DNA from: Paracoccus saliphilus
GTDB taxonomy: Bacteria; Pseudomonadota; Alphaproteobacteria; Rhodobacterales; Rhodobacteraceae
Assembly: GCF_028553805.1 (NCBI RefSeq)
Contig: NZ_CP067140.1
Location: forward strand, 3,534,001-3,598,000
DNA: 64,000 nucleotides
Direction of reading: 5' to 3'
Shown here: piece by piece, positions 25,912-39,429 of the stretch
Numbering within the stretch: the stretch's first letter is position 1
Layout: each line of letters starts with the position of its first letter
Made by a program: the position numbers and the translations under genes
Notes under the pieces: generated by a model
Told to the model about the DNA's origin: nothing
Database searches by the model: none
What the model saw: the letters and a program-made list of their open reading frames with translations, nothing else

Positions 25912-27396
25912 ATGGCCACGCAGAAAATGCTTAAATTCGTATCCACCCCGCGCGAGATGCCGGAGAAGCGCAGTGCCGCTGAGCGCAGCGAGGACTTCCA
26001 CGAGATTTACCGGGAATACGCCGGGCAAAAGGCGGCAGAACAGGCTGGTCGTTGCAGCCAATGCGGCGTGCCCTACTGCCAGACGCATTGTCCTTTGCAC
26101 AACAACATTCCGGACTGGCTGCATCTGACCGCCGAAGGGCGCCTGAAGGAAGCCTACGAGGTCAGCCAATCGACCAATACATTCCCGGAAATCTGCGGCC
26201 GGATCTGCCCGCAGGACCGGTTATGCGAAGGCAATTGCGTCATCGAACAATCCGGCCACGGCACCGTCACCATCGGCGCGGTCGAGAAATACATCACCGA
26301 CAGCGCATGGGAAAACGGTTGGGTCCAACCGGTCTCGCCCCGTCAGGAACGTGCCGAAAGCGTCGGGATCATCGGTGCCGGACCGGGAGGTCTGGCGGCG
26401 GCGGACGCGCTGCGCCGGATGGGTTTCCAGGTCACCGTCTATGACCGTTATGACCGCGCGGGCGGGCTGATGACCTATGGCATCCCCGGCTTCAAGCTGG
26501 AAAAAGACATCGTCATGCGCCGCAACAAGCTGCTTGAGGATGGCGGCGTCGAATTCGTGCTGAACTGCAATGTCGGCGAGGATATCAGCTTCGACGCGAT
26601 CCGGGGCAAGCATGACGCAGTGCTGATCGCCACCGGCGTCTACAAGACCCGCGATCTGGATATCGACAACGCAGAGGCCGGCGGCGTGGTCCGTGCCATC
26701 GACTACCTGACCGCATCGAACAGGGTCGATTTCGGCGATGACGTGCCTGACTTCGACGATGGCGAGCTGGACGCCAAGGGCAAACGCGTCGTCGTCATCG
26801 GCGGCGGCGATACCGCGATGGATTGCGTCCGCACCGCCATCCGGCAGGGCGCGCAATCAGTCAAATGCCTCTATCGCCGCGACCGCTCGAACATGCCGGG
26901 TTCTCAGCGCGAAGTTCAGAACGCCGAAGAGGAAGGCGTCGAATTCGTATGGCTCTCTGCCCCCGGCGCTTTTACCGGTCATGTCACCGGCGAGGCCGCC
27001 ACCGCGCAGGAACGCGATGTCGATGGTGCCGCCCAAGTCGGAGGCGTTCGGGTGCAGAAGATGCGGCTTGGCGCGCCCGATGTCACCGGCCGTCAATCAC
27101 CGGAACTGATCGAGGGCGCCGATTACGACGAGCCCGCCGAACTGGTCATCAAGGCTCTTGGCTTCGAACCCGAGGAGCTGCCGCGCCTCTGGGGCGTCGA
27201 CGGGCTGGAGGTGACACGTTGGGGCACGATCAAGGCCGATTTCCAGACTCATCGCACCTCTATCCCCGGCGTCTATGCGGTCGGGGATATCGTTCGCGGC
27301 GCCAGCCTCGTGGTCTGGGCGATCCGGGACGGGCGAGAGGCCGCTGAATCGATTTCCAACTTCCTGATCGGCGACGCACGCGTCGCCGCTGAATGA
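25912..27396 (+). CDS. gltD: glutamate synthase (NADPH) small subunit
   Basis: A 494-residue subunit that takes electrons from NADPH through FAD and hands them to the large subunit for making glutamate from glutamine and 2-oxoglutarate. The N-terminal domain carries Cys clusters for two [4Fe-4S] centres (CSQCGVPYCQTHC about residues 48-60; CGRICPQDRLCEGNC about 95-109). Two Rossmann folds follow: FAD loop GIIGAGPGGLAAADAL and NADPH loop VVIGGGDTAMDC. GVYAVGDIVRGASLVVWAI closes the FAD domain. It precedes gltB with one secreted-protein gene between. Confidence 0.96.
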   Translation: MATQKMLKFVSTPREMPEKRSAAERSEDFHEIYREYAGQKAAEQAGRCSQCGVPYCQTHCPLHNNIPDWLHLTAEGRLKEAYEVSQSTNTFPEICGRICPQDRLCEGNCVIEQSGHGTVTIGAVEKYITDSAWENGWVQPVSPRQERAESVGIIGAGPGGLAAADALRRMGFQVTVYDRYDRAGGLMTYGIPGFKLEKDIVMRRNKLLEDGGVEFVLNCNVGEDISFDAIRGKHDAVLIATGVYKTRDLDIDNAEAGGVVRAIDYLTASNRVDFGDDVPDFDDGELDAKGKRVVVIGGGDTAMDCVRTAIRQGAQSVKCLYRRDRSNMPGSQREVQNAEEEGVEFVWLSAPGAFTGHVTGEAATAQERDVDGAAQVGGVRVQKMRLGAPDVTGRQSPELIEGADYDEPAELVIKALGFEPEELPRLWGVDGLEVTRWGTIKADFQTHRTSIPGVYAVGDIVRGASLVVWAIRDGREAAESISNFLIGDARVAAE

Positions 27397-27406
27397 GGCT
27401 GTGACC

Positions 27407-28167
27407 ATGGAACACAAAGCCTGCGCCGATATCGCACAAGACTCGCGGCGGCCCCAGAAAGGGGTGCTTATACTGTCCCTTCTGACATTGGCCGCGGCAT
27501 TGCCTTTGGGTGCCCTGCCCGGCCATGCCGGCACCTTCACGCCGCCCCAAGGCTGCAAACTCGAGGTGACTGTGCAAAATCGCGGCTGCACGGTCAGCCA
27601 GATCTATCGCTGCGAAGCGGACCCGGATGGGCATCAGCGCAGCGCGATCTTCAACGAGGACGGGCCGACCCATATCTCGCGGATCGATTCCGAAACACGC
27701 TGGATCGAAAGCCGCGATCCGGATTCCGGCATCGAAGACCGGCTGGTCGACGAGGCCAAGGATCACGCCAGCTTCAGCACCCTGATCGAGACTGGCCATG
27801 ATGATTTCGACTTCTGGACAGAATCCAATACCGGGGAACGGTTGCATCATGTCGGCCATGACGAACTGACCGGCGAGACGGTTACCGTCGATGGGATCAA
27901 GCTGGAAAAGACCCGGTTCGAATTGACCACCACCGACGCCAATGGCGAGGTGCTGATCGAACGGTCGGGCCAGCAATTCATCAATCGCGCGATGGGCCGC
28001 TTTTTCGGCGGCATAGAGACACAAAGCGACTGGACCGGGCAGCGGCAGGAAACGAATGACAGCCCCGCCCTCTTCAGTTTCCCGGGGGAGAAAGGTTTCG
28101 GCGAAACCACCCCACAATTCGACTGCGGCCAGATATTGGCGCAGATCAATCATGAAAGGGCCCAGCT

Positions 28168-28171
<4 letters not shown>
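27407..28171 (+). CDS. conserved secreted protein between gltD and gltB, function unknown
   Basis: A 254-residue protein that I recognise only as a usual occupant of this position in Rhodobacteraceae. After about 20 polar residues a hydrophobic run (GVLILSLLTLAAALPLGAL) ends in GHA, a likely signal-peptidase site. The mature part is hydrophilic, rich in Asp and Thr, with four Cys (QGCKLE, NRGCTV, YRCEAD, FDCGQI) that could form two disulfides. No enzymatic motif is visible. GAGGC a few bases before the ATG supports this start over a GTG at 27,401. Its stop overlaps the gltB start (ATGA), so it is co-translated with a cytoplasmic enzyme, which is odd for an exported protein. Confidence 0.75.
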
Positions 28172-32706
<4,535 letters not shown>

Positions 32707-32729
32707 ATAGCGGAAATAACGCAAATCCT

Positions 32730-32754
32730 GAATGCGGCCTTCCCGGCCGCATTC
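32730..32754 (+). terminator. hairpin after gltB
   Basis: A perfect 10-bp stem (GAATGCGGCC, five-base loop, GGCCGCATTC) begins 24 bases after the gltB stop. The following bases (TTCAATC) are only modestly T-rich, so termination may be partial. Confidence 0.6.
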
Positions 32755-32810
32755 TTCAATCCGGAACCCGATGCTTGACTGCACGGCAAAGAGCGTGACA
32801 AAGCCCGATC

Positions 32811-33536
32811 ATGATCCTGCGCCTGCTGTTCAAAACCCCTGCGCCAGAAACCGCCGAAACGGGAGCCAAGCGCACGCGCTGGCGCCCCCTGCGCCGGCTA
32901 GCCATCTGGCTTCGCTGGTTTCTGTTGCGCGTTTTCCTGCTGATGGCAGTGCTGGTGGCGATCTATGGCCTGGTGAACCCGCCGACCACATGGACCATCG
33001 TGGCCGAGTCCCGCAGCCACCCGATCAAGCCCCGTGACTGGGCGGATATAGGGGAGATCGCGCCTGTCATGCGGCGCTCGGTCGTCGCGGCCGAGGACGC
33101 GAATTTCTGCCGGCATTGGGGTTTCGACATGACCGAAATTCGCAAAGTCGTCGCCTCTGGCAGCTCACGCGGAGCCTCGACCATTAGCCAGCAGACGGCC
33201 AAGAACGTATTCTTGTGGCAAAATCGAAGCTGGGCACGCAAACTGCTGGAAACCGCCTTTACACCGCTGATCGAGGCCCTCTGGTCCAAGCAGCGGATTC
33301 TCGAAGTCTATCTGAACATCGCCGAATTCGGGCCGGGCATCTTCGGCGTGGGGGCCGCGGCGCGTGAGTATTACGGCACGACGCCGGACAAGCTGACCCC
33401 CGTGCAGGCAGCAAGACTGTCCGCGATCCTGCCCGCCCCGAAATCCCGGAACCCGCATCAGGCGTCGCGCCGTTCGCGGTCGATTGCCGATGGCGCGGCC
33501 ACGATTGCCCGGGACGGGCGCGCCGATTGCCTTTAG
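32811..33536 (+). CDS. mtgA: monofunctional peptidoglycan glycosyltransferase
   Basis: A 241-residue membrane-anchored GT51 enzyme that polymerises lipid II into glycan strands. Residues 35-55 form the N-terminal membrane anchor. The catalytic Glu is E95 in VAAEDANFCRHWGFD (more often NHHGFD). RGASTISQQTAKNVFLW is motif 2 and LEVYLNIAEFGPGIFGVGAAA holds the second Glu. There is no transpeptidase domain. Slightly longer at the C-terminus than some homologues. No gene directly upstream shares its direction closely, but a GST-fold gene follows 77 bases later. Confidence 0.93.
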   Translation: MILRLLFKTPAPETAETGAKRTRWRPLRRLAIWLRWFLLRVFLLMAVLVAIYGLVNPPTTWTIVAESRSHPIKPRDWADIGEIAPVMRRSVVAAEDANFCRHWGFDMTEIRKVVASGSSRGASTISQQTAKNVFLWQNRSWARKLLETAFTPLIEALWSKQRILEVYLNIAEFGPGIFGVGAAAREYYGTTPDKLTPVQAARLSAILPAPKSRNPHQASRRSRSIADGAATIARDGRADCL

Positions 33537-33613
33537 ACGCTCATCAGGTTGAAACAACGCTGCCACAGCCTTATCAAGATGTCGTTGCGCAACAAAGAGG
33601 TCTCGAGCAGCCA

Positions 33614-34300
33614 ATGAACAACAATACGCAGACCACGCGACTTTACCATTCGATGCTGTCGCCCTTTTGCCGCAAGGTGCGGCTGGTTCTGGCAGAGAAG
33701 AAGATCGAGGTGGAACTGGTAGAGGAGCGGTATTGGGAAAGCCCCCCCGATCTGAAACGCCGCAACCCGGCAGGCAAGCTGCCCGTCCTGCGCTATCGCG
33801 GCAACATGTTGGCCGAAAGTCAGGCAATCATCGAATACCTGGACGAAACGGTGCCAAACCCGTCCCTGATGCCGCAGACCCCGATGGAACGGCACGAGGT
33901 GCGCAGGCTTTGCGCCTGGTTCGACGACAAGTTCAACGCCGAGGTGACGCGCCCCATCATGGAGGAGCGCGTCTGGAAGAAGATCATGCGGTCGGGATAT
34001 CCGGACAGTCGCGTGGTCAAGGATGGCCTCAGGGCCATCAAGGAGCATATCGATTACCTGACCAGCTTGCTGGAAGCGCGTCGCTGGCTGGCCGGAAACA
34101 CGCTCTCGCTTGCCGATTTCACAGCGGCGGCGCATTTTTCCTGCCTGGATTACATCTCGGACGTGGATTGGGACCGCTCAGAGATGGTGCGGGACTGGTA
34201 TGCGACGATCAAGTCGCGCCCGGCCTTCCGCCCGGTTCTGGCCGATCAAGTTCCGGGAATACATCCGTCTCCGCATTATGCCGAGCTGGACTTCGGATAA
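33614..34300 (+). CDS. glutathione S-transferase-fold protein (FzlA-like candidate)
   Basis: A 228-residue protein with an N-terminal thioredoxin-fold domain ([55 protein letters not shown]) and a C-terminal helical domain ending [16 protein letters not shown]. The position of the catalytic Ser/Cys is LSPFC. It resembles the GST-like group that includes FzlA, the FtsZ-binding division protein of Caulobacter, but typical GST function cannot be excluded. Its neighbours are a peptidoglycan polymerase and queG. I chose the ATG opening the fold; an in-frame ATG 29 codons upstream would overlap mtgA. The ribosome site is weak for either. Confidence 0.82.
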   Translation: MNNNTQTTRLYHSMLSPFCRKVRLVLAEKKIEVELVEERYWESPPDLKRRNPAGKLPVLRYRGNMLAESQAIIEYLDETVPNPSLMPQTPMERHEVRRLCAWFDDKFNAEVTRPIMEERVWKKIMRSGYPDSRVVKDGLRAIKEHIDYLTSLLEARRWLAGNTLSLADFTAAAHFSCLDYISDVDWDRSEMVRDWYATIKSRPAFRPVLADQVPGIHPSPHYAELDFG

Positions 34301-34397
34301 GCCCCAGGGACGCGGGGCGCGCCCCGCGACGGCCGGGGGGCAGCCCCGGTCGTCGGCCGGTTCCCGGACCGATAGCGCACCAACCGGCGACCCTCCG
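34301..34397 (+). repeat. GC-rich stem repeat, copy a (tail-less)
   Basis: Between the GST-fold gene and queG. The run CCGGGGGGCAGCCCCGGTCG then CCGGTTCCCGGACCG and CCAACCGGCGACCC aligns with the copy at 53,975. The CATGAAGAAGAAG-type tail seen in other copies is missing; the queG GTG start lies where it would be. A stem GGGGCGCGCCCC also occurs at its left end. Confidence 0.5.
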
Positions 34398-35444
34398 GTG
34401 ACTTCCACAAAGACGAAGATCAAGGCCGATCTCGCTGCCGAGGCCGAGGCAATCGGCTTTGCCAGGATGCGGGTGACAGCGCCAGATGCGGTGCCGGAAA
34501 TTGCTCAGCGATTACAATCGTTTCTTGAAGCTGGCAGGCACGGGCAGATGAACTGGATGGCCGAACGCACGCATTGGCGGGGCGATCCGGCGGCGCTTTG
34601 GCCCGAAGCGCGGTCGGTAATCATGCTGGCAGAGCTTTACACGCCGGATCACGATCCGCTGGCAGTCCTGGAGCAGCCGGACCGGGCCGCGATCAGTGTC
34701 TACGCGCAGGGCAAGGACTATCACGACCTGGTCAAGAAACGGCTCAAACGCTTGGGCAGATGGCTTCTGGAGCAAGAACAAGGCCATGAAATCAAGGTCT
34801 TCGTCGATACAGCCCCGGTGATGGAGAAGCCCCTGGCCGAGGCGGCGGGGTTGGGTTGGCAGGGCAAGCATACCAATCTGCTGTCGCGGGACCTGGGAAG
34901 CTGGTTCTTCCTCGGGGCGATCTTCACTACGCTGGAACTGCCCGTGGACGAGCCGGAAGCCGAGCATTGCGGGTCGTGCCGCGCCTGCCTGGACATCTGC
35001 CCGACAAACGCATTTCCCGCGCCATTTCAACTGGATGCGCGAAGGTGCATCTCTTACCTGACGATCGAGCACAAGGGGCCGGTGGACCTTGAGCTGCGGG
35101 AATTGATGGGCAACCGGATCTATGGCTGCGACGATTGCCTTGCCGTCTGCCCCTGGAACAAGTTCGCGCAGGCCGGAACCGAGATGCGATATCGCGGCAT
35201 TGTCGAGGCACCGCCGCTGGAAGAACTCGCCCTTCTGGACGATGCCGGGTTCCGGGCCCGGTTTTCCGGCAGTCCGATCAAGCGGATCGGGCGCGATCGC
35301 TTTGTCCGTAACGTCCTTTATGCAATAGGAAATTCCGAAGAGCCGAGATTGGCGGAGGCCGCAAGGCCACTCGTGAACGACCCCGATGAGGCGGTCGCGG
35401 ATGCCGCCCGTTGGGCTCTGCTTCGACTGGCACTGCAGCCATAG
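34398..35444 (+). CDS. queG: epoxyqueuosine reductase
   Basis: A 348-residue cobalamin-dependent iron-sulfur enzyme that reduces epoxyqueuosine to queuosine at tRNA position 34. The N-terminal half binds cobalamin ([42 protein letters not shown] are family signatures). Two ferredoxin-type clusters appear as [12 protein letters not shown] (about residue 191) and [11 protein letters not shown] (about 243). A HEAT-like C-terminus ends with [17 protein letters not shown]. The start is a GTG, the only start that gives the usual N-terminus; no good ribosome site precedes it, and the leader is a GC-rich repeat, so translation may depend on the upstream gene. Confidence 0.92.
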   Translation: MTSTKTKIKADLAAEAEAIGFARMRVTAPDAVPEIAQRLQSFLEAGRHGQMNWMAERTHWRGDPAALWPEARSVIMLAELYTPDHDPLAVLEQPDRAAISVYAQGKDYHDLVKKRLKRLGRWLLEQEQGHEIKVFVDTAPVMEKPLAEAAGLGWQGKHTNLLSRDLGSWFFLGAIFTTLELPVDEPEAEHCGSCRACLDICPTNAFPAPFQLDARRCISYLTIEHKGPVDLELRELMGNRIYGCDDCLAVCPWNKFAQAGTEMRYRGIVEAPPLEELALLDDAGFRARFSGSPIKRIGRDRFVRNVLYAIGNSEEPRLAEAARPLVNDPDEAVADAARWALLRLALQP

Positions 35445-35487
35445 TCCGGCAACAATCCGAACAATGTGATCTCCCACAGGAAGCAGA

Positions 35488-35632
35488 TGCAACACTTGCG
35501 CGCGTTGCATCGGCACAGCCCACAACACGCAGGCGTTTTACCCAGCAAATGCTGGGAATCTGGCTGCACAACCCGTACACCGAATGTGCACAGTTCGTAC
35601 ACAGAACGTACACCGGCAGCGCGCGTTGCGCG
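35488..35632 (+). repeat. TACAC 11-bp array element, copy 1
   Basis: A modular intergenic element. An inverted repeat TGCAAC...GTTGCA (10-base spacer, 35,488-35,509) is followed by CGGCACAG, a hairpin CCCAGCAAATGCTGGG (35,541-35,556), then tandem units beginning at 35,576: TACACCGAATG, TGCACAGTTCG, TACACAGAACG, TACACCGGCAG. The first three are exactly 11 bases. The element closes with CGCGTTGCGCGG. Copies occur at 52,674 and 63,844. Function unknown. Confidence 0.8.
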
Positions 35633-35749
35633 GCGATTCACCCGCATTCGCGCGAAAGAAGAGACCTCGGCGACCCGAACCCAGAACCGGCGCGCCAAAT
35701 CCAGTACGAAAAACATACTAGATCGGACTGCGATGAAAATGACGCGCCC

Positions 35750-35812
35750 TCTCTTCTTCATGCAAATATCCTCGGGGGGTGCCGGGGGGCAGACAGCCCC
35801 CCGGCCATCGCG
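35750..35812 (-). repeat. GC-rich stem repeat, copy b (short form)
   Basis: Reverse strand: GGCCGGGGGGCTGTCTGCCC, then a C-rich arm, then CGAGGATATTTGCATGAAGA and AGAG. It has the first GC stem and the tail, without the GGTTCTC...GAACC stem of the copies at 40,473 and 53,975. It sits in the leader of the GntR gene, between that promoter and the array element upstream. Confidence 0.65.
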
Positions 35813-35835
35813 GGACGCAATCCCATCGCTCCCGA

Positions 35836-35862
35836 TTGACTTGTATGGAAGTATGGTATAAT
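35836..35862 (+). promoter_or_regulatory. probable promoter/operator of the GntR-TRAP operon
   Basis: TTGACT and TATAAT separated by 15 bases lie 22 bases before the GTG start of the GntR gene. TGGTATA within the -10 region resembles half of the TTGGTATACCAA-type sites of hexuronate GntR regulators, so the promoter may be autoregulated. The spacer is short. Confidence 0.5.
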
Positions 35863-35884
35863 AATGTTCACCAGGGAGGCCACC

Positions 35885-36565
35885 GTGGATCAGATCAACA
35901 TCGTCACATCGGGGAACTCGACGGCGCAGCAGGTCTATGCCTGGCTGCATGGCCGCATACTTCGCGGCGAACTGGAACCCGTCGCACGCCTCAGCGAGAC
36001 CGAGATCGCGCATCAGGCGGGGGTCAGCAGGCAGCCGGTGCGCGAAGCCTTTATTCGTCTGACCGCCACCGGGCTGGCCGAGGTGCGCCCACAGCGTGGC
36101 ACCTTCATCGACCGGATCTCGATCAAGGCCGTGCTCTCGGCACGATTGATCCGCGAGGCGGTGGAGAGCGACCTGATCCGCATGGTCTCGGCCCATCCCG
36201 GCGATGCCCTGCTTGACCAGTTGGACGAGCAGCTTGCCGCACAGCGGGACGCAAGCGAGAAACAGGATGTCGAAGCCTTCATCGCGCTGGACGACAGGTT
36301 CCATCACAGCCTCGCCGTTGCGGCGGGGCATGGCGATGTCTGGGATGTCCTGGAAGGGCTGAAATCCCAGATGAACCGGTTGCGCTATATCACCGCGCGG
36401 GTCTTTGATCACCAGAAGCTGATCGAGCAGCACGGGGCCATCGTGCAGGCGCTGCGCGAGGGCGACACGGATGCCGCGGAGCAGGCGATGCGCCTGCATC
36501 TGCGCGAAGTGCTGAACGACCTGCCCGAGATCGCTGCCGCCAAACCCGAATTCTTCACGGAATGA
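35885..36565 (+). CDS. GntR family regulator (FadR subfamily, FCD domain)
   Basis: A 226-residue regulator. The N-terminal winged helix has LSETEIAHQAGVSRQPVREAF (about residues 36-56) and PQRGTFI. The C-terminal FCD domain (about 75-215) contains the metal-site pattern Asp and His residues (ALDDRFHHSLA; QHGAIVQAL; MRLHLREVL). FCD-type GntR proteins often sense sugar acids or organic acids. The start is GTG with GGGAGG six bases upstream; an ATG seven codons earlier has no ribosome site and lies on the -10 element. It is the first gene of the TRAP/uxuA cluster. Confidence 0.88.
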   Translation: MDQINIVTSGNSTAQQVYAWLHGRILRGELEPVARLSETEIAHQAGVSRQPVREAFIRLTATGLAEVRPQRGTFIDRISIKAVLSARLIREAVESDLIRMVSAHPGDALLDQLDEQLAAQRDASEKQDVEAFIALDDRFHHSLAVAAGHGDVWDVLEGLKSQMNRLRYITARVFDHQKLIEQHGAIVQALREGDTDAAEQAMRLHLREVLNDLPEIAAAKPEFFTE

Positions 36566-36581
36566 AACAGGAGGAGTCCTC

Positions 36582-37565
36582 ATGAAACTGAACCGCCGTC
36601 AATTCACCGCCCTGGCCGGGGCCAGCCTGCTGGCCACGCCGGCGATCCGCGCCCATGCCGCCGATGTGACGATCAAGCTGGGTCACCTGGCGAACGAGGA
36701 AAACAGCTGGCACAAGGCGTCGCTGAAATTCGGCGAGGAAGTCGCCAGGCTGACCGAAGGCCGCGTCGAGGTCCAGGTTTTCCCCAATGAATCGCTTGGC
36801 AAGGAGATCGACTTGATCAACGGCATGCAGCTTGGCACCGCCGACATGACGATCACCGGCGAGAGCCTGCAGAACTGGGCGCCGATGGCGGCGCTGCTGG
36901 CGGTTCCCTATGCCTATCTGACGCTGGAGCAGATGGACGAGGTCGCGGCGGGTGATATCGGCACGCAGATCAAGGAAGAAATCCTTGCCAAGGCCCAGAT
37001 CCGTCCCATCGCCTATTTCGCGCGCGGGCCACGCAACCTGACCTCGAACCGCGAGGTGATGACGCCCGAGGATCTGAACGGGTTGAAGCTGCGCGTGCCG
37101 AATGTGCCGCTTTTCGTGAAAACATGGGAAGCGCTTGGCGCGCAGCCGACGCCGATGGCCTTCAGCGAAGTCTTCACTTCGCTGCAGAACGGCACGATCG
37201 ACGCGCAGGAGAACCCGCTGGCGCTGATCGAGTCGGCGAATTTCAACGAGGTGCAGAAATTCGTCAACAAGACCGAGCATGTGCGGTCATGGATCTACCT
37301 GACCATCTCGGAGATGACATGGGGCCGCCTGTCCGCCGAGGACCAGGAGGCCGTGACGCAGGCCGCCGAGACCGCGCAGCAATATGAGCGCGAGCTGTTC
37401 CTGGCCGACGAGGATCGTCTGACCAAGAGCTTGCAGGACAAGGGCATGACCTTCGTCGACAGCGACAAGGCAGCTTTTGCGGCTCAGGCCAAGGACGCCG
37501 TGCTGGCCAATGTCGGCGACGAGATCAAGCCGGTGGTCGAAGAGCTGTTCGCCGCCCAGAGCTGA
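36582..37565 (+). CDS. dctP: TRAP transporter substrate-binding protein, DctP family
   Basis: A 327-residue periplasmic binding protein with a twin-arginine-like signal (MKLNRRQFTALAGASLLATP, cleaved near AHA). The DctP fold is visible: IKLGHLANEENSWHKA at the start, GLKLRVPNVPLFVKTWEALG with the conserved Arg that binds the ligand carboxylate, and GTIDAQENPLALI. The ligand should be an organic acid; given the downstream dehydratase, a hexuronate or hexonate is likely. It follows the GntR gene after 16 bases and is separated from the membrane subunits by a hairpin. Confidence 0.94.
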   Translation: MKLNRRQFTALAGASLLATPAIRAHAADVTIKLGHLANEENSWHKASLKFGEEVARLTEGRVEVQVFPNESLGKEIDLINGMQLGTADMTITGESLQNWAPMAALLAVPYAYLTLEQMDEVAAGDIGTQIKEEILAKAQIRPIAYFARGPRNLTSNREVMTPEDLNGLKLRVPNVPLFVKTWEALGAQPTPMAFSEVFTSLQNGTIDAQENPLALIESANFNEVQKFVNKTEHVRSWIYLTISEMTWGRLSAEDQEAVTQAAETAQQYERELFLADEDRLTKSLQDKGMTFVDSDKAAFAAQAKDAVLANVGDEIKPVVEELFAAQS

Positions 37566-37571
37566 TCCTGC

Positions 37572-37607
37572 GGGCGGCCGGTATCGGAGCCGGCCGCCCG
37601 GATTTTT
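37572..37607 (+). terminator. attenuating terminator between dctP and dctQ
   Basis: A perfect 10-bp stem (GGGCGGCCGG, eight-base loop, CCGGCCGCCC) followed by GGATTTTTT. It lies directly after the dctP stop, inside an operon, and would raise the dctP to dctQM transcript ratio, as is common for binding proteins. Confidence 0.8.
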
Positions 37608-37650
37608 TCAAGCTTGACGATCCGAAGGCTAGATTTGCCATGGAGGAAGC

Positions 37651-38154
37651 ATGACCATCTTGATCCGCTGGATGCGGACCTTTTTGCGATTGGGCACCGG
37701 GGTTTCCTTCATGGTGCTGATCACCGCCGTCACCGTGCAGGTGGTCGGGCGCGGCTTTGTCGGCGCCTCGCCGGTCTGGACCGAGGAACTGACGCGGTTC
37801 GCCCTGCTCTATCTGGCGGGCTTCGGGACCGGGCTGGCGCTTTTGACCGGCGATCTGGTCAATGTCGACCTGGTCAGCGAGAGCTTGCCGGGGCGTCTGT
37901 CATGGCTTTCGCGGCTCATCTCGGCGGGACTGGTTCTGGTCTTCTGCCTGCTCGTGATCGGTCCTGCGATGCATTTTACCCGGATCGGCGCGATGCAGAC
38001 CTCTCCGGCCATGGGCATGCCGATGAATTACGCGCATGGCAGCGTGCTTTTGCTTTTGGCGGTGCTGGCGCTGGCGGCCTTGCTGCGCGGTGTCGGGATG
38101 CTGACCGGCGCGAGCGATGGGCGGCCTGAAAACCTGAAGGGAGAGTTCGAATGA
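37651..38154 (+). CDS. dctQ: TRAP transporter small permease, DctQ family
   Basis: A 167-residue membrane protein with four hydrophobic segments, including FLRLGTGVSFMVLITAVTVQVVG region, FALLYLAGFGTGLALL and LISAGLVLVFCLLVIG. VWTEELTRFALLYLAG is the characteristic DctQ motif. GGAGGAAGC immediately before the ATG fixes the start. It overlaps dctM by four bases (ATGA). Together with DctM it forms the sodium-coupled membrane part. Confidence 0.92.
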   Translation: MTILIRWMRTFLRLGTGVSFMVLITAVTVQVVGRGFVGASPVWTEELTRFALLYLAGFGTGLALLTGDLVNVDLVSESLPGRLSWLSRLISAGLVLVFCLLVIGPAMHFTRIGAMQTSPAMGMPMNYAHGSVLLLLAVLALAALLRGVGMLTGASDGRPENLKGEFE

Positions 38155-39428
38155 GCCTCGCGATCCTTGGACTGACATTTCTTCTGGGACTTGTCATCGG
38201 TCTGCCCGTGGCGATCACACTTGGACTTTCCTCGGCGGCTTACCTGTTGTGGAACGGCATGCCTTTGGTGGTGATCCCGCAAAAGATGTATGCGGGGATG
38301 GACAGCTTCGTGTTGCTGTGCATTCCGGGCTTCATCCTTGCGGGCAACCTGATGAATGGCGGCGGAATCACCGGGCGGATCATCCGTTTCGCACAGGCGC
38401 TGGTGGGCTGGATCCGCGGCGGGCTGGCGCAGACCAATGTCGCCTCGTCGATGCTGTTCGGGGGCATTTCCGGCACGGCGGTCGCGGATGCGGCCTCGAT
38501 CGGGGGGATGATGATCCCCGGCATGAAGAAGGCGGGCTATCCGGCGGATTTCTCGGCTGCGGTGACGGCGGCATCCTCGACCGTCGGGCCGATCATTCCG
38601 CCATCGGTGCCGATGATCATCGTGGGCTCGCTGGCCGGGATCTCGGTCGGCAAGATGTTCATCGCCGGGGCGGTGCCCGGCCTGATGCTGGGCGGCGCGA
38701 TGATGATCACCACCTATATCATCGCGGTGCGCCGCGATTTCCCGCGCCAGGCGTGGCAGGGATGGCGAGAATTGGGTATATCCTTCCTTGGCGCCTTCTG
38801 GGCACTGGCAATGACCGCGCTGATCGTGGGCGGGATGCTGTCGGGCTATGTCACGCCGACCGAGACCGCCGTCGTCGCCTCGATCTATGCCGTCGTCGTG
38901 GGTGCCTTCATCTATCGCGAATTGCCTCTGGTCCGGGTGCCGGGAATCCTGATCGACAGCGCGATCAGTTCGGCGGGAATCCTGGCGCTGGTGGGCACGG
39001 CCAATGTGTTTGGCTGGATCCTGGTCAGCGAGCAGATTCCGCAGATGATCGCGAACGGCGTATTGTCGGTGACAGACAACCGGTTCCTCGTGATCCTGCT
39101 GATCAATGTCGTGCTGCTGATCGTCGGCATGTTCATGGAGACCATCGCCGCCCTCATCATCCTGTTCGTGCCGCTGATGACACTGGCGCAGGCTGTCGGA
39201 GTCGATCCGCTGCATTTCGCGGTATTCGCGGTGCTGAACCTGATGATCGGGCTGACCACGCCTCCGGTCGGGGTCTGCATGTTCGTCTGCGCGAATATCG
39301 CACGGCTGCCGCTGGCACCGGTGATCCGGGCGCTGGTTCCCTATCTGATAACCAATATCCTCGTGCTGCTGCTGGTCTCTTATATCCCGGCAATCAGCAC
39401 CTGGCTGCCTTCCCTGATGGACAAATGA
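38151..39428 (+). CDS. dctM: TRAP transporter large permease, DctM family
   Basis: A 425-residue membrane protein with about a dozen hydrophobic helices, the ion-coupled translocator of the TRAP system. LLCIPGFILAGNLMNGGGIT and MLFGGISGTAVADAASIGGMM are the conserved re-entrant loop region, and TVGPIIPPSVPMIIVG the proline-rich block. LGLTTPPVG-like sequence (MIGLTTPPVGVCMFV) marks the second half. It overlaps dctQ by four bases; a zinc dehydrogenase gene begins two bases after its stop. Confidence 0.95.
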   Translation: MSLAILGLTFLLGLVIGLPVAITLGLSSAAYLLWNGMPLVVIPQKMYAGMDSFVLLCIPGFILAGNLMNGGGITGRIIRFAQALVGWIRGGLAQTNVASSMLFGGISGTAVADAASIGGMMIPGMKKAGYPADFSAAVTAASSTVGPIIPPSVPMIIVGSLAGISVGKMFIAGAVPGLMLGGAMMITTYIIAVRRDFPRQAWQGWRELGISFLGAFWALAMTALIVGGMLSGYVTPTETAVVASIYAVVVGAFIYRELPLVRVPGILIDSAISSAGILALVGTANVFGWILVSEQIPQMIANGVLSVTDNRFLVILLINVVLLIVGMFMETIAALIILFVPLMTLAQAVGVDPLHFAVFAVLNLMIGLTTPPVGVCMFVCANIARLPLAPVIRALVPYLITNILVLLLVSYIPAISTWLPSLMDK

Positions 39429-39429
39429 C

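Noticed and set aside
35576-35632. CRISPR array
   Set aside because: Units are only 11 bases with no spacers of CRISPR length, and no cas gene is present.
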